The notes: a model not told the origin generated them from the sequence alone. DNA of 64,000 nucleotides from Flavobacteriales bacterium (GCA_026196775.1 JAPHUD010000035.1:50169-114168); one strand, 5' to 3'; numbered from the stretch's first letter, positions 1 through 9,874 are shown. Program-made: numbers and translations.

Positions 1-21
1 TTAAATTCTTAACTGATTATG

Positions 22-29
22 TATATTTG
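22..29 (+). promoter_or_regulatory. -7 promoter element of pheT
   Basis: TATATTTG matches the Bacteroidota -7 consensus TAnnTTTG. Transcription would begin near 35-37, giving a leader of about 34 bases. The -33 region is cut off by the window edge. Confidence 0.6.
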
Positions 30-69
30 CATTCAAATTTAAAGAAATGCCTAAAATCAAACTTAAAAA

Positions 70-2499
70 ATGAAAATTTCATACAACTGGCTTAAAGATT
101 ATATTGATGTTGAAACACTTTCTATAGAGGAACTATCGGAATTATTAACTAATTGCGGATTGGAAGTAGAGGGATATGAAACTACAGAAAGTATTAAAGG
201 CGGATTAAAAGGTTTGGTGATAGGAGAAGTAGTTGCTAAAGAAAAACATCCTGATGCTGATAGGTTGAGTGTTACTAAAGTAAAAATTAACGAAAATGAA
301 CCTTTGTTGAATATTGTTTGTGGAGCACCAAATGTAGCTGAAGGACAAAAAGTAGTTGTTGCACTTGTTGGATGTACTATTTATCCGCTAGAGGGAGAAC
401 CTTTTAAAATTAATAAGTCTAAAATTAGAGGTCAGGTTTCTGAAGGGATGATTTGTGCTGAAGATGAAATAGGATTAGGAACATCGCACGATGGAATTAT
501 GGTGTTGAATGAAGATGCAAGTATTGGTAAATTAGCTAGTGATTTTTTTGGAGTAGAAACAGATGTAATTTTTGAGATAGGGTTAACTCCTAATAGAGCA
601 GATGCTACTAGTCATATTGGTGTAGCAAGAGATATTGCAGCAGTTTTAAACCAAAATGCCAAAAAAAAATTAGCGGTTAACTTTCCAGTTGTAGATGATG
701 TAAAGACTGCTAATAACAATTTAAGCATTGAAGTAAAAGTAGAAGATAAAGAGAGATGTCCACGTTATTCTTCTATTTCAATAACTAATGTAGAGGTAAA
801 AGAATCTCCAAATTGGCTGAAAAATAAATTGTTGAGTATAGGTTTAAACCCAATTAATAATGTGGTTGATATCACCAATTTTGTCTTGCACGAAACGGGT
901 CAGCCACTACATGCTTTTGATGCAGATAAAATAGCTGACAAGAAAATTATCGTAAAAACAGTAACCGATAAAACAAAATTTTTTACGCTAGATGGAACAG
1001 AAAGAACATTATCCGATCAAGATTTAATGATTTGTGATACTGAAAAACCACTTTGTATTGCCGGGGTTTTTGGCGGGGCAACTGCCGGAGTAACTAACAA
1101 CACTAAGCAAGTGTTTTTAGAAAGTGCTTATTTTAATCCCGTTACTATTAGAAAAACATCTAAAAGACATGGATTAAATACGGATGCTTCTTTTAGATAT
1201 GAAAGAGGAGCTGATCCAAACATTACCATTTATGCATTGAAAAGAGCAGCTCAGCTTATTCAGCAAGTTGCGGGTGGAATAATAGCTTCAGAAGTGAATG
1301 ATGTTTATCCTGAAAAAATTAATGATGTTGAAGTTGTTTTTAATTACAGCAATTGTGATAGGCTAATCGGAAAGCAATTAGATAGAGCTCTTATTAAAAA
1401 TATTATTATTTCATTAGGAATAACTATTATAAAAGAAAATGATAATGAGTTGGAACTTAGTGTTCCTCCATTTAAAGTAGATGTTACTAGAGAAGTAGAT
1501 GTAATAGAAGAAATTTTGCGTGTTTATGGATATAATAATGTGGAAATTCCTTCAAAAATGACGACATCTATCACTCAAAAACCTGTTCCAGATAAGGAAA
1601 AAATTATTAATACCATTTCAGACCTGCTTGTAAATAAAGGATTTAATGAAATGTTTTCTAATTCATTAACGAAAAAATCTTATTATGAAAATCAAACAGA
1701 AGACTTGGTAGAGTTACTTAATCCATTGAGTAATGAGTTAGGAGTTATGCGAAAAACATTGTTGTATAATGGTTTGGAAGTAATAGTATTTAATCAAAAT
1801 CGAAAAAGCCCTGATTTAAGTTTGTTTGAAATAGGTAAGGTGTATGCAACAGCAGGTGGAAAATACAATGAAATTAACTGTTTAAGTTTGTTTGTTACTG
1901 GAAAAAAATACCAAGAAAACTGGGGTACTAATAAAGAAAATGTAAATTTTTACCATCTAAAAGGAGTTATAACGGCTTTATTAGAAAAGTTTGGGATTAT
2001 CGAAGAAAAGAGTGTTAGTGAGAATTCTGTGTCAAATAATTTTGCTTACGGATTAACGATTTCGATTAACAACAAAGCATTAGTTCAATTTGGAGAGGTA
2101 AGTACAGGGTTACAAAAACAATTTGATATTAATCAGCCAGTATATTTTGCACAAATTAATATAGATGAGTTAATCAATATTATTAAAAAGCATAAAGTTA
2201 TTTACCAACCAATTAGTAAATTTCCTTCCGTTAGACGAGATTTATCTTTGCTTTTAAATACTCACACAAAATATGAAACACTAAAGATAGCAGCATTTAA
2301 ACAAGAGAAAAAATTACTTAAAAAGGTTAATTTGTTTGATGTTTATGAAGGAAAAAACCTCGAAAAAGGAAAAAAATCCTATGCTATGAGTTTTATTTTT
2401 CAGGACGAAAACAAAACATTAACTGATAACGAAGTTGATAAGGTGATGCAAAAACTGATATTTACATATACTAATGAGTTTGATGCTCTTGTGAGATAA
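70..2499 (+). CDS. pheT: Phenylalanine--tRNA ligase beta subunit
   Basis: PheT, 809 aa, the usual length; it pairs with PheS to charge tRNA-Phe in the cytoplasm. Visible domains in order: N-terminal helix, EMAP/OB-fold tRNA-binding domain (about 40-150, GLVIGEVVAKEKHPDADRL), B3/B4 editing domain (about 210-400, with GLNPINNVVDITNFV and the HAFDADKI stretch), B5 domain (about 405-475, ending VPPFKVDVTREVDVIEEI), catalytic-like core, and the C-terminal ferredoxin-fold anticodon-binding domain beginning near FPSVRRDLSLLL (about 718 onward). pheS is not in the window. The ATG overlaps by ATGA the stop of an 8-codon ORF at 47-73. No frameshift or missing domain is apparent. Confidence 0.97.
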   Translation: MKISYNWLKDYIDVETLSIEELSELLTNCGLEVEGYETTESIKGGLKGLVIGEVVAKEKHPDADRLSVTKVKINENEPLLNIVCGAPNVAEGQKVVVALVGCTIYPLEGEPFKINKSKIRGQVSEGMICAEDEIGLGTSHDGIMVLNEDASIGKLASDFFGVETDVIFEIGLTPNRADATSHIGVARDIAAVLNQNAKKKLAVNFPVVDDVKTANNNLSIEVKVEDKERCPRYSSISITNVEVKESPNWLKNKLLSIGLNPINNVVDITNFVLHETGQPLHAFDADKIADKKIIVKTVTDKTKFFTLDGTERTLSDQDLMICDTEKPLCIAGVFGGATAGVTNNTKQVFLESAYFNPVTIRKTSKRHGLNTDASFRYERGADPNITIYALKRAAQLIQQVAGGIIASEVNDVYPEKINDVEVVFNYSNCDRLIGKQLDRALIKNIIISLGITIIKENDNELELSVPPFKVDVTREVDVIEEILRVYGYNNVEIPSKMTTSITQKPVPDKEKIINTISDLLVNKGFNEMFSNSLTKKSYYENQTEDLVELLNPLSNELGVMRKTLLYNGLEVIVFNQNRKSPDLSLFEIGKVYATAGGKYNEINCLSLFVTGKKYQENWGTNKENVNFYHLKGVITALLEKFGIIEEKSVSENSVSNNFAYGLTISINNKALVQFGEVSTGLQKQFDINQPVYFAQINIDELINIIKKHKVIYQPISKFPSVRRDLSLLLNTHTKYETLKIAAFKQEKKLLKKVNLFDVYEGKNLEKGKKSYAMSFIFQDENKTLTDNEVDKVMQKLIFTYTNEFDALVR

Positions 2500-2564
2500 A
2501 AACATATTTTGACGAATTATTGGGTTCTTAAGAGTAAGGCTTATAAGAGTTTAGTTGATTTTTA

Positions 2565-2596
2565 TTTGATTTTTTTTTAAATAAGTGTTATATTTG
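2565..2596 (+). promoter_or_regulatory. Promoter of the T9SS PA-domain protein gene
   Basis: TTTG at 2565-2568, a 20-base spacer and TATATTTG at 2589-2596: a full match to the Bacteroidota -33/-7 arrangement. The predicted leader is about 38 bases. Confidence 0.65.
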
Positions 2597-2640
2597 TTCG
2601 CTTAACAATTAATCTAATTATTAACTAAAACTTTAATACT

Positions 2641-4365
2641 ATGAAAAAACTTTCACTATTTTTAGCGATGACCTTGACAGGAGCTTTTGCTTTTGCTCAG
2701 GTGATTTTTCAAGTGCAATCTCCAGCTCCTTTAATGGCGAATTATGCACTTACATGGGCAGATCCAGGAGGAAATGACTGGGCAACGCCAGATTTAAATA
2801 ATCCAGCAAATGCTGTTACTGGTACCTTACAATTTGTTGATGCTCCAGGTGGAGATACAATTGCTTGTGCACCACCATTATCTACTAGTTTAACTGGAAA
2901 TATTGCAGTTGTGTATAGAGGTAGTTGCGAATTTGGGGCAAAGGCTTTAGCAGCACAAAATGCAGGAGCAATAGCTGTAATTATAATAAATAATATAGCA
3001 GGTCCACCAGTTGAAATGGGAGGAGGAGCAAGTGGTCTTTCTGTAACAATTCCTGTTATTATGATTTCTGATGTTGACGGTGCTTTATTAAGAAATGATA
3101 TTATTGCTGGTAATGTTACTGGTTTTATAGGAAGTAAAGTTGGTTTATTTGCAGATGATTTAGGTTCTACTAAAGCAGATGTGTTAATGGCTAGAAGATT
3201 TTCTAACCTATTACCTCTTGCTCAAAATGCAACAGAATTTAATGTTGCTACTGGTGCTTGGGTAAGAAATTATGGTAACCAAACTCAAAATAATGCTGAA
3301 TTAAAAGTTGAAATTTCTTTAGGAGGCGTTCCTCTTTTCGCTGATAGTGCTGCTATTAATGGATTAGCACCAAATGATTCTGTTTATGTTTCTTTGGCGA
3401 CATTCTCTCAAGCAGTTTACACAGCTGGATATTATACAATGACTTATACTATTTCGACAGCAAATCCTGATGGAGATCCAAATGACAACGTTGTTTCTAC
3501 AGATTTTATGTTAGACAATGCTATTTATTCTTATGGAAGAAGAGATGAAAATGATGGTGAATTATTAAGTCCTGCAGGTTATAGACCAGGTACTTTTACC
3601 ACTGGATACGAAAATTGTATAGCTTTTAGCGACCCAAATGCTAGTAGATTACAAACTAATGGGATGACTTTTTCTGTTACAGCAAGTACAGGAGATGATA
3701 TTTCTAATGAGTTTGTTGAAACTGTAGCCTATGAGTGGAATGATGTTTTTACAGATGTTAATGACCCTAATTTTGGATTTGCTAATTTAGTAGAAGTAGA
3801 TAATGTTTTTCATGTTTTTCAATCTAACAATGAGCAGGATTCAAATATCTATATTCCATTTAATTCTCCAATAACTTTAGTAGATAACCAACGTTATTTA
3901 TTTTGTTTTAGAACGCAAAGTACTGTTTTATACTTAGGTTTTGATAATCAATTAGATTATACAACTACTCAAAACACATACTTACAACCAAGTATTCCAT
4001 TGTTTGTAGATGGTTCTAATGCTTATTTAAATGGTTTTGGTTTAGAAAATGTGCCTGCTCTTTCTGCTACTTTTGCTCCTGCAGGTACTGTAGGTGTTGA
4101 TGAAGTAGAAAACAATAATGATATCACTCCTTATCCAAACCCTGCTAATAACTTAATTAATATACCTGTTGGTAAATTTAACGGATTAGCTCAAGTGGAT
4201 ATTTATGATGTTGCTGGAAAATTAGTTGCTACAGAGAATGTTAACTTAAGCTCAACTAATGTGATTTCTGTTGATGTTGCAAACATTGAAAATGGAACTT
4301 ATATTTTTAAAATGACTTTTGCTGATGAATCATCAAAAGCATTTAATGTTTTAATTAGCAGATAA
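2641..4365 (+). CDS. Secreted PA-domain protein with T9SS sorting domain
   Basis: 574 aa. A signal peptide of about 19 residues ends in AFAFAQ. Residues about 60-160 form a protease-associated (PA) domain (NIAVVYRGSCEFGAKALAA followed by GAIAVIIINN and VTIPVIMIS). The middle is an Asp/Asn-rich beta-sandwich-like region with no protease motif that I can find. The last 80 or so residues are a type A T9SS C-terminal domain: YPNPANN, then VDIYDVAGK, then NGTYIFKM and a basic end. The protein is therefore probably exported, passed across the outer membrane by the T9SS and anchored or released at the surface. The catalytic role, if any, is unknown. It is monocistronic, with its own promoter and a strong terminator. 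Confidence 0.85.
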   Translation: MKKLSLFLAMTLTGAFAFAQVIFQVQSPAPLMANYALTWADPGGNDWATPDLNNPANAVTGTLQFVDAPGGDTIACAPPLSTSLTGNIAVVYRGSCEFGAKALAAQNAGAIAVIIINNIAGPPVEMGGGASGLSVTIPVIMISDVDGALLRNDIIAGNVTGFIGSKVGLFADDLGSTKADVLMARRFSNLLPLAQNATEFNVATGAWVRNYGNQTQNNAELKVEISLGGVPLFADSAAINGLAPNDSVYVSLATFSQAVYTAGYYTMTYTISTANPDGDPNDNVVSTDFMLDNAIYSYGRRDENDGELLSPAGYRPGTFTTGYENCIAFSDPNASRLQTNGMTFSVTASTGDDISNEFVETVAYEWNDVFTDVNDPNFGFANLVEVDNVFHVFQSNNEQDSNIYIPFNSPITLVDNQRYLFCFRTQSTVLYLGFDNQLDYTTTQNTYLQPSIPLFVDGSNAYLNGFGLENVPALSATFAPAGTVGVDEVENNNDITPYPNPANNLINIPVGKFNGLAQVDIYDVAGKLVATENVNLSSTNVISVDVANIENGTYIFKMTFADESSKAFNVLISR

Positions 4366-4385
4366 TTTACTGAAATAATTACACT

Positions 4386-4417
4386 AAAAAACCTCCAAGA
4401 TATCTTGGAGGTTTTTT
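4386..4417. terminator. Bidirectional intrinsic terminator
   Basis: A perfect 20-base palindrome, CCTCCAAGATATCTTGGAGG (4392-4411), flanked by an A-run and a T-run, lies between two converging genes. It can serve both strands; its T-run overlaps the stop codon of the minus-strand gene. Confidence 0.9.
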
Positions 4418-5180
4418 ATTTTAAATGTTCTGGTTTTTTTTGTCTAAAATCTTTTTTAGGAGGAGCTTTTTTCTCTTTGTCTTCATGGAAAAAATACCTT
4501 AAATCTATGGTTAAATAATTGCCAGATAATTCAAACCTAGCTTCTTCTTTTCTACTAAAAGCTTCGTAAGTAACAATAGATTGCATAAGAGAGCTAAAAG
4601 GTCTGTGGAAAGAAAAACCGACATACCAATAACCACTATTTCTTGTTCTGTATTCCCAACCAACATTAGCTATTAAGCTTACCTGAACCCAGCTTTTTCT
4701 GTTTACTGCATTAGCAAAAACTTCAAACTCATTTACAAAAAGTGGAGTAGGATAAAGATCAACTGACATTCCTCCAGAAACATTCATAAACATTTCTCTA
4801 CCTAATTGCACATATACTAATCCAGAAACAGGAATTTCATAAGTAACTAATCTAAATTTGGAGTTACTTGTAAAAGCTGAATCTTTGTCATTAATGCTAA
4901 GGTTAAAGTTTCTTCGTAAATAGTTTATACCTGTTTCTAAAGAGATGTTTTTTGTCAAACCCTTTCGTACTACCATTCCGAAACTTAACCCAACTTTAGG
5001 TTCAATTTCAAACGTTATATTGTTTTGTTCTTTAGACTGTTTCCCGCCATCAATATAATTTAATGGTATAATTGGTTTAAATTGTACACCAAATGTGGTG
5101 ATGTTTTCTTGTGCTTTCATATCAAATGAAATCAACAGAAGAAAACTGATAAAAAAATAAAATGTTGTTTTTACATTCAT
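4416..5180 (-). CDS. Predicted outer-membrane beta-barrel protein
   Basis: 254 aa. The signal peptide is hydrophobic (FFISFLLLISF) with likely cleavage after MKAQ. The body has alternating beta strands typical of the small porin-like outer-membrane family of Bacteroidota: FGVQFKPIIPL, KVGLSFGMVVRKGLTKNISLETGINYLRR, YWYVGFSFHRPF and YLTIDLRYFF. A charged tail (KEKKAPPKKDFRQKKPEHLK) follows the last strand, which is unusual because such barrels normally end in an aromatic residue. No enzymatic motif is seen. It has its own promoter (TAGTTTTG on the minus strand, 5206-5213). The specific function is unknown. Confidence 0.65.
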   Translation of the reverse strand: MNVKTTFYFFISFLLLISFDMKAQENITTFGVQFKPIIPLNYIDGGKQSKEQNNITFEIEPKVGLSFGMVVRKGLTKNISLETGINYLRRNFNLSINDKDSAFTSNSKFRLVTYEIPVSGLVYVQLGREMFMNVSGGMSVDLYPTPLFVNEFEVFANAVNRKSWVQVSLIANVGWEYRTRNSGYWYVGFSFHRPFSSLMQSIVTYEAFSRKEEARFELSGNYLTIDLRYFFHEDKEKKAPPKKDFRQKKPEHLK

Positions 5181-5205
5181 AAACTATGTAATGCTTGCTT
5201 GCCTA

Positions 5206-5213
5206 CAAAACTA
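5206..5213 (-). promoter_or_regulatory. -7 element of the outer-membrane protein gene
   Basis: CAAAACTA on the plus strand reads TAGTTTTG on the minus strand, 25 bases before the start codon; exact TAnnTTTG match. Confidence 0.5.
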
Positions 5214-5288
5214 AACAATTCAATGAATAAGTTTCAGTGCTAACATTTAAATGGATGGTTTTAGTATATAAATGGTAGATTTTTTCTA

Positions 5289-6203
5289 TTAAGTGGTATT
5301 TTTTTGAGTTTTTATAAATGTTAAAAGTAAAAATGTTGTAGCACTAAAACTTATTATAATAAGTAAAATGGATAAGAATGTATTTTCTGAAGATGAAAAA
5401 GGCTCACTATCATTAATACTATTAGGATTTATATAAGCAGCTATTACTACAGAGCCATTGTTTAATAAGTGTGCTATAATTGGCAACCAAAGTGATTTGC
5501 TCCAAAAAAATAAATAACCAAACATTACACCTAAAATTAATCTAGGTAAAAAACCATAAAATTGCATGTGTAATGCACTAAATAAAATTGCCGTAATCCA
5601 AACTCCTAAATGATATTTTTTTGTCCATTTAATAAAAAGTTTTTGTAAGACTCCTCTAAACAATAACTCTTCGCCTACAGCTGGCAAAATAGCTACTAAA
5701 AAAAAGATAAAAAAGAAATCTAAAAGATTACCCATTTTAAGGAATGATGAAGTTAAAAACATGGCTTCTTCTTCACTTTGCTTCATCCATTCTTCAATGG
5801 AAGACATAAATTCTGGCAATACTAATTTTGAATTTAAATCTATTGTGAAAGATAAAAAAGGCATTACAATAAACATTATAAGAACGGTAAGAATAATACT
5901 TTTAAAGTTAGTTTTTGCTTTAATACCAAGTTCAATAAATGGGGTTTTACTAATAAGTTTAGCATAAATTAATGGAGGAATAATAAATAAACCAATTGAG
6001 CTAAAAAGTTGTATGATTTTTAGTGCGTTTATTTCGTTATTTGCTAATTGATGATATGAAAATTGATGGTTGATATTAACATTAAAAAGTAATTTGGCAA
6101 CTACGGCACCAACAATAGAAAAAAGTAAAACACTTAATAAACAAAGAACTAGAATTATTACTAATTGCTTTAGGAAGTCGGTTTTTTCGTTAAGACTATT
6201 CAT
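5289..6203 (-). CDS. CPBP family intramembrane metalloprotease
   Basis: 304 aa, with about eight hydrophobic segments. The three diagnostic motifs of the CAAX-protease/bacteriocin-processing family (PF02517) are present in order: EELLFRGVLQ (Glu-Glu pair plus Arg), a helix with HMQFYG, and HLLNNGSVV near the last membrane segment. The Glu and His residues are the presumed metal-binding or catalytic set, so it looks active. It lies 7 bases downstream of the ClC gene on the same strand, so the two are probably cotranscribed. Substrate unknown; in other bacteria such proteins process prenylated or peptide substrates or act in stress responses. Confidence 0.85.
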   Translation of the reverse strand: MNSLNEKTDFLKQLVIILVLCLLSVLLFSIVGAVVAKLLFNVNINHQFSYHQLANNEINALKIIQLFSSIGLFIIPPLIYAKLISKTPFIELGIKAKTNFKSIILTVLIMFIVMPFLSFTIDLNSKLVLPEFMSSIEEWMKQSEEEAMFLTSSFLKMGNLLDFFFIFFLVAILPAVGEELLFRGVLQKLFIKWTKKYHLGVWITAILFSALHMQFYGFLPRLILGVMFGYLFFWSKSLWLPIIAHLLNNGSVVIAAYINPNSINDSEPFSSSENTFLSILLIIISFSATTFLLLTFIKTQKNTT

Positions 6204-6210
6204 GGTTAGC

Positions 6211-7590
6211 TTATTTTATGAGTTTATTTTTTTCTTTTTTTGGAGTAAAGAGAGGTGAAGAAAGGTAGTCTTCAACCAATTGCTCATAAAATGATTTTTT
6301 ATTTAAAATTTTAGCAACACTTATAGCAATAAGAGCAGCTAACATCATTGAAAAAACACTAGTATGTCTATTGGTCATTTCTAAAACTAAAATGAATGAT
6401 GTGAATGGAGCGTGCGTTACTCCAGTCATAAAAGCAATCATAGAAGTAATAATAATTAAGTTTTTAAATTCAGGAATATTTAATAGATTAACTATGCCAT
6501 CGCCCAAAGTAGCTCCAATAGATAATGAAGGGGCAAATATCCCTCCTGCACCGCCACTAACATAGGTGATAATAGACGCAAAAAACCTTGATGGGAAAGT
6601 ATGCCATTGGGTTGAGGAATTTTCGTTGAATAATAAGTCTACCATTACTGTTTTTCCTGAACCAGTTGATTCATTACCAGTAAAGTATATTAATGTGGCA
6701 AATAGTAACCCCATAAATATTGCCCATGCAGCTTTTTGTTTAGTGTATTTCAATATTTTTTTCCACCTAATTACTTTTAATAAGATGGTAGAAAAGAGAT
6801 AACCAAAAAAACTGCTGAAAATAGCAGTTAATATTACATGAATTATTGCCATACCTTTCATTTCTGGCACATCAGGAGTACCTATATATAAATAGGAGCC
6901 AAGAAAAAGTTGAGAGGTTAGACCAGCAATAATTACGGCTGTAAATAAATGAGTCCGCATAGCATTTAAGTGAGTTTTACCCAATTCTTCAATGGCAAAA
7001 ACAATTCCTCCCAGAGGAGTATTAAATGCTGCCGCTAATCCTGCAGCACCACCTGAAATAAGCATAAGCCTTTGGTTAATTTTAGGCCAAAAATCGGGAA
7101 CAAAACGATAAATAGTATTAAAAATTGCTCCAGAAATTTGTATGGTAGGACCTTCTCTACCAATTGCTCCACCACCAAGTAATAGGGTAATACTACTGAT
7201 AATTTTTACAATAATTACTTTTACATTTAACAGCTTTAAAATATTTGAAGAACCATTTTTTTGACCTGAAAATTGAATACTAGCAATAAGCTGTGGAATT
7301 CCACTACCCGAAGCAGTAGGGCTAAATTTATGAACCAACCACCAAGCAATAAAAAAACTTAAAGGAGCTACAATAAAAATCCACCAAGCTCTTTCAAAAT
7401 TAATAGTTTCATGAAGTTGCTCAACCCAATGAAATAACTTTGAATAAAATACAGCAAGTAACCCAGCAACAATAGATGACACCCAAAAGGGAAAAGACTG
7501 TAAAGTGAATTTTTTCAACTCATCATTTTGCATTTTGGTTTTAACCAGTTGCAAAAGAGAATTAATATAAGTCTTTATTTTTTTTAACAT
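6211..7590 (-). CDS. ClC-family chloride channel/antiporter
   Basis: 459 aa, polytopic membrane protein. The ClC signature loops are all visible: GSGIPQ (Cl-coordinating Ser), GREGPTIQ (carrying the gating glutamate), and GGAGGIFAPSL (third anion loop). The FNTPLGGIVFAIEEL helix carries a Glu where the internal proton glutamate of bacterial exchangers sits, so it is more likely a H+/Cl- antiporter than a channel. There are no C-terminal CBS domains. It is first gene of a likely two-gene unit with the CPBP protease; a TAAATTTG element lies at 7614-7621 (minus strand). Confidence 0.9.
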   Translation of the reverse strand: MLKKIKTYINSLLQLVKTKMQNDELKKFTLQSFPFWVSSIVAGLLAVFYSKLFHWVEQLHETINFERAWWIFIVAPLSFFIAWWLVHKFSPTASGSGIPQLIASIQFSGQKNGSSNILKLLNVKVIIVKIISSITLLLGGGAIGREGPTIQISGAIFNTIYRFVPDFWPKINQRLMLISGGAAGLAAAFNTPLGGIVFAIEELGKTHLNAMRTHLFTAVIIAGLTSQLFLGSYLYIGTPDVPEMKGMAIIHVILTAIFSSFFGYLFSTILLKVIRWKKILKYTKQKAAWAIFMGLLFATLIYFTGNESTGSGKTVMVDLLFNENSSTQWHTFPSRFFASIITYVSGGAGGIFAPSLSIGATLGDGIVNLLNIPEFKNLIIITSMIAFMTGVTHAPFTSFILVLEMTNRHTSVFSMMLAALIAISVAKILNKKSFYEQLVEDYLSSPLFTPKKEKNKLIK

Positions 7591-7613
7591 TATTTTTTTG
7601 AAAGTTACACAGG

Positions 7614-7621
7614 CAAATTTA
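7614..7621 (-). promoter_or_regulatory. -7 element of the ClC-CPBP unit
   Basis: CAAATTTA on the plus strand reads TAAATTTG on the minus strand, an exact TAnnTTTG match 23 bases before the start codon. Confidence 0.5.
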
Positions 7622-7636
7622 AGTAGAACAAAATAA

Positions 7637-7670
7637 AAAGAGGCTACTTATTTAAATAAGTAGCCTCCAA
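7637..7670 (-). terminator. Intrinsic terminator of the M43 protease gene
   Basis: A perfect 26-base inverted repeat (arms AGGCTACTTATTT, 7641-7653, and AAATAAGTAGCCT, 7654-7666) is followed on the minus strand by a T-run. It lies 36 bases past the protease stop codon. Confidence 0.85.
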
Positions 7671-7701
7671 AAAAACTAAAAACTAATTTGAAAAAATTGG
7701 A

Positions 7702-9852
7702 TTATTGTATTACTAATTTTTGTGTAATTACGTTGTTATCAGCTTTAAATTGAACAAAATAAACACCTGAAGACAGTTGGTTGTTTTCATCAATTGAAAG
7801 TGTATATTTTCCAGTGGCAAAACTTTGCCCATTTATAATGTTTGTAACATCTTTACCTAATAAATCCTTAACAACAATAGAAAGATTGTTAACATTTTTT
7901 GTAAGGTTAAAACTAATTACAGCATTACTTTTTGCTGGATTAGGATAGATAATAAAATTACTGATATTGTCATATTGTTCACCAACTGATGCTATACCAT
8001 CAATGTTTATATCATCTAAATAGAAATTATTTCCTCCACCTGATTCAAAAGCGAATTTAAAACGAACATTTGTTTCATTAGTTATTGTACTCAAGTTTAT
8101 TGATTTTTCTACCCATTCACCAGCTGTAGGAGCCCAAAAGGAAGTTTTTAAACCTGTTGTTGTTAAATTAGCTCCTGTTAATGGCAATTTTAATGTCCAT
8201 GTTTCTCCACAATCTAAAGACCACCATACTAACAACCTATCAGTATCTGTACTTGCTCTCCTAGCAAAAGCAATTTTAAATTTAAACATTGGGTTAGTTA
8301 TGCTAGATAAATCATAAGAAGGAGTAATTAACTCATCTTTCCAATTAGCTGCAGAGGTTAAATAATTCCTTAGCTCTACAGCGGCACTTCCTGTGGCTGC
8401 AGCACTAGTAGTTCTCTGGAATTTTTGACCACCAGTAGGGTCTATTACTATAAAATCATTAGTAAATGTAGTAGCATTTTCAAAACTTTCCACTAAAACT
8501 CCTGAGTAATCTGCGGTTAGCGAGCTAACAGTAATAATACTGTTTTTAGTTATACTTCCTGTTCCTGCACTATTACCTGGCTGGTGTGTTGTACTGAAAA
8601 TACCTGGACTATTGTAAGTAATAGAAGGGTTGGCTGCTGTTGAATTAGCTGGTGTCCCTCCATTAAAAGTCCAATTATAAGAAGTAACAATACCATTATA
8701 AGAGTTGTCTGCATAGGTTACAGATGAACCGACACAAACCATAGGGTTGTCATAAGTGAAATCTGCTATTGGAGCACATGTTACTGGTCCATATGGGTCG
8801 GCAGTACCTGTAAATGACAAATTAGAGGCGTCAGATAGTTGTTTTAATCCTTGAGAAGTGCTTGTGTTACTCAATACAGCATCCATTCTTGATTTTTGTC
8901 CAGCTGAAAACATATTTTGACAGCTGTTATAACTCATGTAATTTTCAATTTGATCTAATACGTTAAAACCATAAAAATCTCCTGAAGGTACATTGTTACA
9001 TGAATTTTGTGCTGTTGGACAACCAAAAGTTGATGTTGATACGGGAGGTGTGTCAGCAACAAAATCTCCACCACCAGTTCCATTGTTTGAACATCCTCCT
9101 TGAAAAGTATGTAATAAACCGAAACAATGACCTATTTCATGAGTTAAAGTTCTATCATTTCTATTGATGAAATTATGATCCATTACAACACCGTAGGTAT
9201 TATTAATTCCACTCCAAGGGAATTGTGCGTATCCGGCAATAATTCCACCACCACCTCCACCACCGATGTTTACAACAGACCAAACATTAAAATATTTTTT
9301 AGTATCCCAACGACTAACGTTTTTAACGGCATCACTAGCATCAACACTAAGTGGAGATTCTACTCTTACAATTCCTTCTGTACAGTTTCCATTAGGATCT
9401 AAGTGAGCTAATCTGAATTCTACTCCAGCATCAATAGCTACTGGTGCAAAAGGAGCATTGGTTGTATTTCTAGTTTGTGAAGCATCACTATTAAGTCTTC
9501 TAAAATCTTCATTGATAGTTAACATTGCATCTTCAATATCTTGTTTAGATACATTTCCTTGACCATTAAAAGTAACTATATGGAATACTACAGGGATGAT
9601 ATAAGTTGGTGTTTTATCATTTGGGCCTCCTTTTTTTAAGTTTTGAGGATTATTTTGAATAAAGTCTCTAACTTGAGCTTCAAATTGTTCTTTTTGTTGA
9701 ATCAACGAAGGGTTTTGTTTAATTTGATTTTCGTAGTGATGATCTGCACCACACCAATCTCCTGTTCTTTCAACTTGAGCGTAAGCCTTTGGTGATGATG
9801 AAAATAATAAAGTAGCAAGTAATAAAGATGCTGTAATTTTTAAAGATTTCAT
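7702..9852 (-). CDS. Secreted M43-type zinc metalloprotease with T9SS sorting domain
   Basis: 716 aa. A signal peptide ends near AYAQ. The protease domain carries HEIGHCFGLLH (about residues 235-245), the HExxHxxGxxH zinc site of metzincins, followed by a Cys-rich region and an MSY Met-turn (NYMSYNSCQNMFS), as in the M43 pappalysin/cytophagalysin family. A PKD-like domain follows (ADFTYDNPMVCVGSSVTY, then YNWTFNGGTPA), then a MAM/jelly-roll-like domain (FENATTFTNDF to FYLDDINIDGI), and last a type A T9SS domain (IYPNPAKSNA, VKDLLGKDV, SGVYFVQFK). Probably an extracellular or surface protease for nutrient acquisition. All catalytic residues appear intact. Confidence 0.93.
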   Translation of the reverse strand: MKSLKITASLLLATLLFSSSPKAYAQVERTGDWCGADHHYENQIKQNPSLIQQKEQFEAQVRDFIQNNPQNLKKGGPNDKTPTYIIPVVFHIVTFNGQGNVSKQDIEDAMLTINEDFRRLNSDASQTRNTTNAPFAPVAIDAGVEFRLAHLDPNGNCTEGIVRVESPLSVDASDAVKNVSRWDTKKYFNVWSVVNIGGGGGGGIIAGYAQFPWSGINNTYGVVMDHNFINRNDRTLTHEIGHCFGLLHTFQGGCSNNGTGGGDFVADTPPVSTSTFGCPTAQNSCNNVPSGDFYGFNVLDQIENYMSYNSCQNMFSAGQKSRMDAVLSNTSTSQGLKQLSDASNLSFTGTADPYGPVTCAPIADFTYDNPMVCVGSSVTYADNSYNGIVTSYNWTFNGGTPANSTAANPSITYNSPGIFSTTHQPGNSAGTGSITKNSIITVSSLTADYSGVLVESFENATTFTNDFIVIDPTGGQKFQRTTSAAATGSAAVELRNYLTSAANWKDELITPSYDLSSITNPMFKFKIAFARRASTDTDRLLVWWSLDCGETWTLKLPLTGANLTTTGLKTSFWAPTAGEWVEKSINLSTITNETNVRFKFAFESGGGNNFYLDDINIDGIASVGEQYDNISNFIIYPNPAKSNAVISFNLTKNVNNLSIVVKDLLGKDVTNIINGQSFATGKYTLSIDENNQLSSGVYFVQFKADNNVITQKLVIQ

Positions 9853-9874
9853 TTGTGAATTTTTAGTTTATCTA

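Noticed and set aside
5761..5967. Short plus-strand ORFs inside the CPBP and ClC genes (5761-5967, 6070-6258, 6371-6802)
   Set aside because: All lie opposite well-supported membrane protein genes and show no domain.
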